A stretch of 43,298 nt of DNA. Origin: Desertibaculum subflavum. Lineage in GTDB: Bacteria; Pseudomonadota; Alphaproteobacteria; Ferrovibrionales; Ferrovibrionaceae. Below, piece after piece: positions 1-6,316 of the stretch. The stretch is from assembly GCA_003576705.1 (NCBI GenBank), contig QOZS01000049.1:1-43298 (forward strand). The letters are read 5' to 3'. Every line of letters starts with the position of its first letter. Positions within the stretch are counted from its first letter, which is position 1. Under the pieces are notes generated by a model, which saw only the letters and a program-made list of their open reading frames with translations, made no database searches and was not told where the DNA came from. A program made the position numbers and the translations under genes.

Positions 1-347
1 GCATCGCCGGCTGCGGCTGCGGCGCCGGATGCCGCGGCGCCTGCGCCACCGGCGGCAGAGCCCGCGGCTCCGCCGGCACCAGCACCTCCGCCAGCGCCTG
101 CCCCACCGGCACCGCTCGCTCCACCGGCACCGCCAGCGCCCGCTCCACCGGCACCGCCGCCACCGCCACCGCCACCGCCACCGCGGATCTCAATCGCGAG
201 CTGCGCCGGTTGGGCTTCCTTCAGTCCAAGAGAGAGGGCCTGTGCGGGGCTGTTGTCGGCATGCGCCATCGCCAAGAAAAGCAGGGCGCCCGCCAGGAGA
301 CAGGTCCGGTGGGCGTCGAGGTGGGGTGGGAGGGCGGTTTGCTGCAT
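1..347 (-). CDS. Gly/Ala-rich secreted protein, C-terminus beyond window
   Basis: The frame is open from ATG at 347-345 to the left edge, giving 115 visible residues and no stop. An AGGAAAGGGG ribosome binding site lies just upstream of the ATG. The first 35 or so residues look like a signal peptide: basic residues around 13-14, then a hydrophobic run (LLAGALLFLAMAHA) and a likely cleavage site. A short normal stretch follows, ending in AIEIR. From about residue 55 the protein becomes almost pure Gly and Ala with a few Ser. The opposite-strand Arg/His-rich frame over the same bases is a shadow. Function is unknown. Such tails occur in secreted or surface proteins, and nothing here points to an enzyme. 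Confidence 0.6.
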   Translation of the reverse strand, partial: MQQTALPPHLDAHRTCLLAGALLFLAMAHADNSPAQALSLGLKEAQPAQLAIEIRGGGGGGGGGGAGGAGAGGAGGASGAGGAGAGGGAGAGGAAGSAAGGAGAAASGAAAAAGD

Positions 348-610
348 TGGAACCCCTTTCCTGGCCCCGTTCGGTTGCGCTGCCGCACGGGGCCGTCTGC
401 CGAATGCGCGGGTAGGGCTCGGTGTTCCAGAACCCGCGGCACATCACTGGAATTTTTTTGGCGACCGGGGTCCGCCGCCGGCCGCCGATCCGTGTCGCGA
501 CGGAAGCGGGGCGCAAAGTCGGCTCCGTTGGGAACCAATTCCGAAAGAACCGTGTTACTTCGCCGTGACGTGCCTGGGAGGAGGCCCAGGTGCGCGCCAA
601 GGAGGCGTCT

Positions 611-937
611 ATGGCGTTGTCCCGCACCCGGCTGGGCGTTGCCGTGACGATCAACGGATTTGCTTTCGCCTTTCTGGCCGCGACGCTGCTCGGCGATGGC
701 GGCGACCTCCAGGCCACCGCGAGCCGGGTCTATCTCGTGCTGATGATGATTGCGCCGATGGCGCTTTGCGTGCTGTTGGCACTGCCGCCGCTGCATCGGG
801 ACACGGCGCTGAAAGGTGCCGCGGTCGTCACCTTTGCCGCCTTGCTGGCGGCCGGGTTCGATGTCGCCGGCGATTCCGGTGCCGTGCTTCCGGCAGCCAA
901 ACCGCCGCCGCAATCGAGCCAGGTCGCGGGTTATTGA
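611..937 (+). CDS. small three-helix inner membrane protein, unknown function
   Basis: I see a 108-residue protein with about three hydrophobic segments: near residues 8-27, 38-60 and 67-84. A short Pro/Gln-containing tail follows. The start at 611 is chosen because AAGGAGG at 599-605 sits 5 bases before it; an in-frame GTG at 590 lacks such a site. The last 7 bases overlap the end of the convergent gene 931-1185. I do not recognise a family. It sits beside genes with general-stress-type promoters, and a near-match to such a promoter (GGAAC-N17-TGTT, 531-556) lies upstream, but that match is too weak to rely on. Confidence 0.6.
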   Translation: MALSRTRLGVAVTINGFAFAFLAATLLGDGGDLQATASRVYLVLMMIAPMALCVLLALPPLHRDTALKGAAVVTFAALLAAGFDVAGDSGAVLPAAKPPPQSSQVAGY

Positions 938-1185
938 GCCGCCGAATCGTCGTCGCCGCGCTCGCACCAAGCCAGCACGCGGTGGCGCAACGGCGGGATA
1001 TCGAGTGCAATCAGCGCCAGGCCGGCAGGGATCATCCAGAAGCCCAGAACCGGCAGGAAGCCGACGAAGCCGCCGCCGACCAGCAGCAGACCGGCCACGG
1101 AGCGCAACCCGGCGGGAATGTGATACTCGCCCCACAGCACCACGCGCCGCGCCATGCGCAGGATTTTCTTCCAGAGCGATTTCAC
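931..1185 (-). CDS. small PGPGW-like transmembrane protein
   Basis: This 84-residue protein has a basic amphipathic N-terminus and two hydrophobic segments around residues 28-45 and 48-63, joined by a Gly/Pro/Trp-containing turn (LPVLGFWMIPAGL). This resembles the small 'putative transmembrane protein PGPGW' families, whose function is unknown. The start is GTG at 1185. An in-frame ATG at 1155 is possible but would remove the basic N-terminus. It begins 18 bases after the stop of the 59-residue gene 1204-1383 on the same strand, so the two probably form a stress-regulated operon driven by the promoter at 1406-1431. Confidence 0.65.
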   Translation of the reverse strand: MKSLWKKILRMARRVVLWGEYHIPAGLRSVAGLLLVGGGFVGFLPVLGFWMIPAGLALIALDIPPLRHRVLAWCERGDDDSAAQ

Positions 1186-1203
1186 GGGTGCCGGCGAAGC
1201 CGC

Positions 1204-1383
1204 TCAGCCCTTTCCTGAATCCTCTTTCTTCTTTTTCTGCGGCCGTTCGGTGATCCAGCCGGGCGGGTCGCTGGCAGGAAAGGAATCGACCGAGGCGACT
1301 TCCACCGGATCGTCCAGGTCAACCGGCGGCGCCTTGGCCGGATCGCCGCGCGGTGCCTCATCCTTCTTGCGCTTGTCGGTCAT
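1204..1383 (-). CDS. 59-residue Lys-rich conserved hypothetical protein
   Basis: This is a small hydrophilic protein with a highly charged N-terminus (MTDKRKKDEAPRGD), a central motif SVDSFPASDPPGW, and a Lys-rich tail. I recognise the central motif as recurring in small alphaproteobacterial hypothetical proteins of unknown role. The ATG at 1383 has an excellent AGGAGGAG site 6 bases upstream; longer in-frame starts lack one. A perfect EcfG-type promoter on the same strand (1406-1431) ends about 20 bases before the start, so induction by general stress is likely. It is the first gene of a probable two-gene operon with 931-1185. Confidence 0.75.
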   Translation of the reverse strand: MTDKRKKDEAPRGDPAKAPPVDLDDPVEVASVDSFPASDPPGWITERPQKKKKEDSGKG

Positions 1384-1405
1384 ATGCAACTCCTCCTGCC
1401 GACCA

Positions 1406-1431
1406 AACGCCGCTGGGACCAGCGCGGTTCC
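1406..1431 (-). promoter_or_regulatory. EcfG-type promoter for 1204-1383
   Basis: On the minus strand, GGAAC (1431-1427) and CGTT (1409-1406) are separated by 17 bases, an exact match to the known consensus GGAAC-N16/17-CGTT for the alphaproteobacterial general stress sigma factor. The downstream ATG is at 1383, implying a short leader of about 15 bases. It is back to back with the promoter at 1438-1462. Confidence 0.75.
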
Positions 1432-1437
1432 GGCGCG

Positions 1438-1462
1438 GGAACTTCCCTCCACGGCTTTCGTT
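1438..1462 (+). promoter_or_regulatory. EcfG-type promoter for 1505-1831
   Basis: GGAAC (1438-1442) and CGTT (1459-1462) are separated by 16 bases, an exact match to the general stress consensus. The -10 element lies about 42 bases before the ATG at 1505. Only 6 bases separate this -35 element from that of the divergent promoter at 1406-1431. Confidence 0.75.
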
Positions 1463-1504
1463 TGCGGGGCAGCGGCAAATCGGACCGCGACGCGAGGTCG
1501 AACC

Positions 1505-1831
1505 ATGCCAGAGATCCGAACCGACCGACAGCCGGTCACCCAGATCACCGTGGTGGAACACGAGCCGGGCAAGCAGGCCGAGGCGCTGGCCGTGATGCGG
1601 GAGCGAGCCCGTTTCATGGCGAGGCAGCCGGGCTTCCTGTCGATCAGCCTGCACAAGAGCCTGGATGGCCGGCGCATCGTCAACTACGTGCAATGGCAGG
1701 ATCGGGAACAGCTGAAGGCGGCACATCACTCACCTGAATTCCGCAAGGAATGGGGGCATTTCGATTCGCTGACCGCCGAGATCGACCCGCATCTCTACGA
1801 AGTGACCGACGTGCTGGACGGACGCGGCTGA
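1505..1831 (+). CDS. antibiotic biosynthesis monooxygenase (ABM) domain protein
   Basis: This 108-residue, single-domain protein has the ferredoxin-like dimeric alpha/beta pattern of the ABM family: a beta strand (TQITVVEHEPGK), a helix with Arg/Ala/Met (MRERARFMARQPGF), then SISLHKSLDGRRIVNYVQW and a helix ending HHSPEFR. Members are cofactor-free monooxygenases, heme-degrading enzymes, or small proteins of unknown role, and the substrate cannot be read from sequence. The ribosome binding site is weak. A perfect EcfG-type promoter lies directly upstream, so I infer a role in stress physiology rather than antibiotic synthesis. Confidence 0.8.
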   Translation: MPEIRTDRQPVTQITVVEHEPGKQAEALAVMRERARFMARQPGFLSISLHKSLDGRRIVNYVQWQDREQLKAAHHSPEFRKEWGHFDSLTAEIDPHLYEVTDVLDGRG

Positions 1832-1838
1832 GCGCCGG

Positions 1839-2747
1839 TCACAGCGTTCTTTCCTTGGCCGGATCGCGCCGGCGCGCCGTGCCTTCGGCCCGCCGGCTGC
1901 CATAGGTGAAGGCATAGGCGCGGGTGAACTCCGCGCCGAGCAGGAAGACCTGGGTCGAGTAGTAGACCCAGACCAGCACGATCACCAACGCGCCGGCTGC
2001 GCCGTAGCTCGACGCGACATTGCTGAAGCCCAGATAGATCGAGATCAGATATTTGCCGATATGGAACAGGATTGCGGTGATGCCGGCGCCGATGCCGACA
2101 TCGCGCCAGGAGATGCGCACGTCCGGCAGGATCTTGTAGATCGCGGCGAACAACGTGGCGGTGATCAGCAGCGACAGACCGAGATGGGCGGCCTCGAACA
2201 GCAGGCCGAGCTCCAGGATGCCGCTCCCGAGATGCCGGCTCAGCGCGGTGATCAAGGTGCTCACCGTCAGCGACACCAGCAGGATGAAGCCGAAGGCGAT
2301 GATGAGGGAGAAACTGAGCAGGCGCGTGCGCAGCCAGGACCACAGGCCAGATCGCTTCGCCGGCGGCGCGTTCCACAAGTGGTTCAGCGCGTCCTGCAGC
2401 TCGGCGAATACGGTCGTTGCGCCGAGGACCAGCAGCCCGATGCTGACCGCCGTCGCAATCACGCCGGCATCGCGATCGGCCGCGCTTTCGATCATCGCCT
2501 CGACCGCCCGTGCGCCGGCCGGGCCGGTGAGCGCGCGCAACTGCTCCACCACCGCGCCCTGGGTGGCTTCCTGGCCCCAGACCAGCCCGGCGATCGAGAT
2601 CACCAGGAGCAGGAGCGGGGCCAGCGAGAAGGTCGTGTAATAGGCGATGGCGGCGCCCCGGCTGGTGGCGCGGTCCTCGATCCAATCCGTAACCGCGGTC
2701 TTCGCCAATAAGTAGGCCGCGGCCAGTCCTGTCGGGCGCTCGAGCAT
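1839..2747 (-). CDS. YihY/BrkB family inner membrane protein
   Basis: This 302-residue protein has about six hydrophobic segments. Typical YihY (formerly RNase BN) features are visible: RGAAIAYYTTFSLAPLLLL near the N-terminus, a central WNAPP segment, and SSYGAAGALVIVLVWVYYS before the C-terminal helix. The family is widespread, integral to the membrane, and of unknown molecular function. I chose ATG 2747, 10 bases after the stop of 2758-3216; longer in-frame starts would overlap that gene. The pair is probably one transcript from the EcfG-like promoter at 3248-3272. The C-terminus is short, Arg-rich and cytoplasmic. Confidence 0.85.
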   Translation of the reverse strand: MLERPTGLAAAYLLAKTAVTDWIEDRATSRGAAIAYYTTFSLAPLLLLVISIAGLVWGQEATQGAVVEQLRALTGPAGARAVEAMIESAADRDAGVIATAVSIGLLVLGATTVFAELQDALNHLWNAPPAKRSGLWSWLRTRLLSFSLIIAFGFILLVSLTVSTLITALSRHLGSGILELGLLFEAAHLGLSLLITATLFAAIYKILPDVRISWRDVGIGAGITAILFHIGKYLISIYLGFSNVASSYGAAGALVIVLVWVYYSTQVFLLGAEFTRAYAFTYGSRRAEGTARRRDPAKERTL

Positions 2748-2757
2748 CTGAATCCGG

Positions 2758-3216
2758 CTAGGCGCGCACCGCGTCCAGGGCATTCGCCGCGCGCTCGCCC
2801 CCGGTCTCGCCGCCCGATGCGACGGCACCGAAATCGCCGCGCAGAGCCTTCAGGGCGTAGCGCTCCTCCGCGATCTCGCCCGCGGTGCGGAAGCCGAGGC
2901 GCCGCAGCAGCGGCAGCGGCGGACACCAGCCCTGGCTCGCATGCTGAAGCAGAAATCCGGTGACCAGCACCGGCAGGACCAGCCAACGACGGCTAAGGCC
3001 CACGCCCAGCACGGTACCGGCGAGGGCGAGACCAGCCGCGTTCGCCTGCAGCGCGCGCTCTATGTCCCACTCGTGGTCCAGCTCCCGCAGCCGCAGGTCG
3101 ATGTCCTCAGGGTGCTGGGCGTAATAGGCAATCGTGCGTTCCATCTCCCGGCGGATCCGGCGATTGATGGCGGGCGCCGTATGCAACGGCACCCGGTCCT
3201 CGGTTCCTGGCAGCAT
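2758..3216 (-). CDS. DUF2892-like membrane-anchored protein
   Basis: This 152-residue protein has a soluble N-terminal helix region (INRRIRREMERTIAYYAQHPEDI). A hydrophobic hairpin follows around residues 63-92, then GWCPPLPLLRRLGFRT and AEERYALKALRGDF. The 'QGWCPPLPLLRRLG' block matches the DUF2892 membrane segment also found fused to rhodanese domains (YgaP type); no rhodanese domain is present. The start at 3216 is preferred because a longer frame would run into the neighbouring oxidoreductase gene. The ribosome binding site is weak. It leads a two-gene operon with the YihY gene and has an EcfG-like promoter 32 bases upstream. Confidence 0.7.
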   Translation of the reverse strand: MLPGTEDRVPLHTAPAINRRIRREMERTIAYYAQHPEDIDLRLRELDHEWDIERALQANAAGLALAGTVLGVGLSRRWLVLPVLVTGFLLQHASQGWCPPLPLLRRLGFRTAGEIAEERYALKALRGDFGAVASGGETGGERAANALDAVRA

Positions 3217-3247
3217 GGTCGCCCTATCTACATGGTTCTGCCAAGCA

Positions 3248-3272
3248 AACCGGACGGTCGCCGCTTGGTTCC
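3248..3272 (-). promoter_or_regulatory. EcfG-like promoter for the DUF2892-like/YihY operon
   Basis: On the minus strand, GGAAC (3272-3268), 16 bases, then GGTT (3251-3248). This differs from the general stress consensus only at the first, less conserved base of the -10 element. The distance to the ATG at 3216 is similar to that of the perfect matches elsewhere in the window. The site lies between two same-strand genes, overlapping the region of the oxidoreductase stop codon at 3282. Confidence 0.45.
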
Positions 3273-3281
3273 AGTCGGCGC

Positions 3282-4358
3282 TCAGTCCGGGCGCGGCCAT
3301 CCATAGGGGGCAAGCAAGGGATCGCGATGGCCGGTGAGCAGCTCCGCGGCGGCGAAGCGGCCGACGGCCGGTGCCAGGGTGATGCCGGAATGCATGACGG
3401 CGAGGTAGAGGCCGGGCGCGCTCGCCGGCACGCCCACGACGGGAAAGCGGTCGGCCGGCAGCGGCCGCCAGCCGACGGTGTGGAAATCAAGTGCAAGGCC
3501 GCTCGCGTCGCGCAGCAGCGAGGCGGCCTTGGCCAGCACCGCGGCGGCGACAGCGCCGGGATCGGGGCCCGGATCGCTACCGCCGAACTCGGCCGCAGCG
3601 ATGACGCGACCCTCCGCCGTCTGGCGCATGTGCAGGCCCGGCGCCATGACGAGGCCGCGCAGGAGCCGCCGCCGGATCGGCCGGGAATGAGCGATCAGGC
3701 CGGGCGATGTGAGCAAAGGCAGATCAAGGCCGATGCCGGCGGCCAGCGCCGGGCTGCCGGTGCCGGCGGCGAGCACCACGTGATCGGCCGCTATCGTGTT
3801 GTCGGCCGTCGCGATGCCGGTGACCCGGCCGCCCACCGTCGCGATCCTCCGGACGGGCGCGCGGACGAGCAGCTTCGCTCCGCGCTGTACCGCATCTTCG
3901 AGCAGCGCCAGGGCTGTCGCGCGCGGCTCGGCCACGCCCTCCTCGGCGACATGCACCGCGGTATCCGGCGGTTCGGCAAGGGCGGGTTCGAGCCGGGCCG
4001 CCTCGGCGCGGTCGACCGCACGCACGCCATAGCCCCAGGCCAGATGCTGGCGCAGAAAGGCCGCGCGCTCGCTGGCCGCGAAGTCCCATTTCAATCCGCC
4101 GCACCAGGCGAGCGGTATGCCGGGCACGGCGTCGGCGAGCCGCCGCCACTCCGCCATCGACCGCAGGCGCAGGCGGAAATAGGGCTCCGGGTTGCCGAAG
4201 CTCGCATTGATCCAGGCGAAGGAGCAGGGCGTGGCCACGCCGCCCGGCTCGCCTGCCTCCACCACGGTGACGCGTGCCCCGGCGGCGGCGAGATGCCAGG
4301 CGATCGACGCGCCGACGATGCCGGCGCCGATGACGACGATGTGCTGTGGCTCCGCCAT
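3282..4358 (-). CDS. FAD-dependent amine/D-amino acid oxidoreductase (DAO family)
   Basis: This 358-residue protein opens with the dinucleotide-binding fold of the DAO family: VVIGAGIVGASIAWHL at residues 8-23, followed by an acidic strand end (VTVVEAGEPGG). A second typical block is VVLAAGTGSPALAAGIG in the middle. The C-terminal signature is VGWRPLPADRFPVVGVPASAPGLYLAVMHSGITLAP. Relatives include glycine oxidase (ThiO), D-amino acid dehydrogenase and sarcosine oxidase; the substrate cannot be assigned. ATG 4358 is chosen over the upstream ATG 4415 because GGATCGGAGC precedes it and it begins the fold. It is divergent from the acyl-CoA ligase, with 154 bases shared between the starts. Confidence 0.85.
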   Translation of the reverse strand: MAEPQHIVVIGAGIVGASIAWHLAAAGARVTVVEAGEPGGVATPCSFAWINASFGNPEPYFRLRLRSMAEWRRLADAVPGIPLAWCGGLKWDFAASERAAFLRQHLAWGYGVRAVDRAEAARLEPALAEPPDTAVHVAEEGVAEPRATALALLEDAVQRGAKLLVRAPVRRIATVGGRVTGIATADNTIAADHVVLAAGTGSPALAAGIGLDLPLLTSPGLIAHSRPIRRRLLRGLVMAPGLHMRQTAEGRVIAAAEFGGSDPGPDPGAVAAAVLAKAASLLRDASGLALDFHTVGWRPLPADRFPVVGVPASAPGLYLAVMHSGITLAPAVGRFAAAELLTGHRDPLLAPYGWPRPD

Positions 4359-4512
4359 GCGCTCCGATCCTGTCCCGCCGATCGCTATGCGGCCCATGCA
4401 GCATAGCCGGCGCAACCCGGTCGGGCATCGTTGCTAGGAAGCAAGGCGACAGTTAGGGTTTTGCGCCGTTGTCGCTTCGGACGACGGCCAATGGCCGAGA
4501 CGGGAGGGAGCG

Positions 4513-6195
4513 ATGACGACCGAGGTCCTGCGCGCCGCGCGCGACTTCATGGTTGCTCAGCGCAGCGACTATGCCGCCGCCTATCGCGATTTCCGCTGGC
4601 CCAAGCTCGACAAGTTCAACTGGGCGCTGGACTGGTTCGACGCCGAGCTCGCCCGCGGCGACAACGCCGGGCGCACCGCGCTCTGGATCACCGGCGCGGG
4701 CGAGGCGAAGCTCAGCTTCGGCGAGCTCTCGGAACGGTCGAACCGGGTTGCCAACGGTCTCCGCAAGCTCGGCGCCAGGCGCGGCGACCGCATCCTGCTC
4801 ATGCTCGGCAATGTCGCGCCGCTCTGGGAGGTCATGCTGGCGGCGATGAAGCTCGGCGCTGTCGTGGTGCCGGCGACAACGCTGCTGACGCCCGCCGACC
4901 TGGCCGAGCGCGTCGCCCGCGCCCGTGTGCGCTTCGTCGTCACGGCGGCCGAGGATGCGGCCCGTCTCACCATGCTCGACGCGAAGGTGCCTCGCATCGC
5001 CGTGGGCGGCGCGCCGGCCGGCACGATCGACTACGCCTCCTTCCTCGCCGAGCCGGCGAGTTTCACGCCCGACGGACCGACCGATGCGGACGATCCGCTG
5101 CTGCTCTACTTCACCTCGGGCACGACGTCGAAGCCGAAGCTCGTGCTGCACAGCCACAGATCCTATGCCACCGGACACCTGACGACGGTCTACTGGCTGG
5201 GCCTGATGCCGGGCGACGTGCATCTGAACATCTCCTCGCCGGGCTGGGCCAAGCATGCCTGGTCCTGCTTCTTCGCGCCGTGGATGGCGAGCGCGACGAT
5301 CTTCATCGCCAACCAGCCGCGCTTCAACGCGCGCGCCCTGCTGGACAGCCTGGTGGCGCACAAGGTGACCTCGATCTGCGCGCCGCCGACGGTCTGGCGC
5401 ATGGTGATCCAGGAGGACATGAAGTCGTTCCCCGTGGCTCTGCGCGAGATCTGCAGCGCGGGCGAGCCGCTCAACCCGGAAGTGATCGACCAGGTGAAGG
5501 CCGCCTGGGGCATCACCATCCGCGACGGCTATGGCCAGACCGAGACGACCCTGCAGGTCGCCAACCCGCCCGGGCAGAAGGTGAAGCCCGGCTCGATGGG
5601 GCGGCCGATGCCGGGCTATCGGGTCGTGCTGCTCGATACCTCCGGCAACGAGGCGGAGGAGGGCGAGATCTGCCTGCCACTCGCCGATCGCCCGGCGGGC
5701 CTGATGCGCGGCTATCAGCAGGACGACGGCACCATCCAGCCGATCGAAGGCCGGCACTATCGCACCGGCGATGTCGCCAGCCGAGACGCAGAGGGGTATC
5801 TCACCTATGTCGGCCGCGCCGACGACGTGTTCAAGGCGTCCGACTATCGCATCTCGCCCTTCGAGCTCGAAAGCGTGCTGATCGAGCATCCCGCCGTGGC
5901 CGAGGCCGCCGTGGTGCCGGCGCCGGACCCGATCCGTCTCGCCGTGCCGAAGGCCTATATCTCGCTTGCCGCCGGGGCGAACGGCTCGCCGGAGACAGCG
6001 CTCTCGATCTTCCAGCACTTGCGGGAGCGACTGGCACCCTACAAGCGCATCCGGCGGATCGAGTTCGGCGAACTGCCGAAGACGATCTCCGGCAAGATCC
6101 GGCGGGTCGAGCTGCGCGAGGCGGAGCAGAAGCGGCGGGAGCGCAGCGCCGGGGAGTATCGCGAGGACGATTTCCCGGAACTGGCGAAGGGTTAG
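4513..6195 (+). CDS. AMP-dependent acyl-CoA ligase (benzoate/2-aminobenzoate-CoA ligase-like)
   Basis: This 560-residue enzyme activates a carboxylic acid by ATP-dependent adenylation and transfer to CoA. All hallmarks are present: the P-loop-like YFTSGTTSKPKL at 199-210, DGYGQTET near 336-343, YRTGD near 417, and the C-terminal KTISGKIRR whose SGK lysine (near residue 527) is the adenylation lysine. The length and the W-rich block SPGWAKHAWSCFFAPW fit the benzoate/aminobenzoate or medium-chain acyl-CoA ligase branch, but the true acid is not determinable. GGGAGGGAGCG precedes the start. The peptide-type ABC importer begins 121 bases downstream, suggesting that imported compounds could be its substrates (inference). 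Confidence 0.88.
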   Translation: MTTEVLRAARDFMVAQRSDYAAAYRDFRWPKLDKFNWALDWFDAELARGDNAGRTALWITGAGEAKLSFGELSERSNRVANGLRKLGARRGDRILLMLGNVAPLWEVMLAAMKLGAVVVPATTLLTPADLAERVARARVRFVVTAAEDAARLTMLDAKVPRIAVGGAPAGTIDYASFLAEPASFTPDGPTDADDPLLLYFTSGTTSKPKLVLHSHRSYATGHLTTVYWLGLMPGDVHLNISSPGWAKHAWSCFFAPWMASATIFIANQPRFNARALLDSLVAHKVTSICAPPTVWRMVIQEDMKSFPVALREICSAGEPLNPEVIDQVKAAWGITIRDGYGQTETTLQVANPPGQKVKPGSMGRPMPGYRVVLLDTSGNEAEEGEICLPLADRPAGLMRGYQQDDGTIQPIEGRHYRTGDVASRDAEGYLTYVGRADDVFKASDYRISPFELESVLIEHPAVAEAAVVPAPDPIRLAVPKAYISLAAGANGSPETALSIFQHLRERLAPYKRIRRIEFGELPKTISGKIRRVELREAEQKRRERSAGEYREDDFPELAKG

Positions 6196-6316
6196 CCGAT
6201 ACGCCCGCCGATCACAGATTCGGCATGACCGTTCGGCGCCGTCTCGGTTACAGTTTGCCGGGAGACAAAACAATCGACACGTCTGGGTTCGGGTGGAAGC
6301 GGTTTCGGAAGCCGGG

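Noticed and set aside
120..190. CCACCG repeats as a tandem repeat or CRISPR-like array
   Set aside because: They are Gly codons of the Gly/Ala-rich protein; no conserved repeat-spacer structure exists.
403..428. Minus-strand GGAAC-N17-CATT upstream of 1-347 as an EcfG promoter
   Set aside because: One mismatch in the -10 element; not distinguishable from chance without start mapping.
531..556. GGAAC-N17-TGTT upstream of 611-937 as an EcfG promoter
   Set aside because: One mismatch at a conserved -10 base; a near-match of this quality is common enough by chance.
29..717. Arg/His-rich plus-strand and Arg/Pro-rich minus-strand frames at the left end
   Set aside because: They are shadows of the Gly/Ala-rich gene 1-347 and of the gene 611-937; codon patterns and start signals favour those genes.
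4453..6273. Long minus-strand frame over the acyl-CoA ligase
   Set aside because: The plus-strand ligase has every catalytic motif; the opposite frame shows none and arises from GC-rich codon bias.
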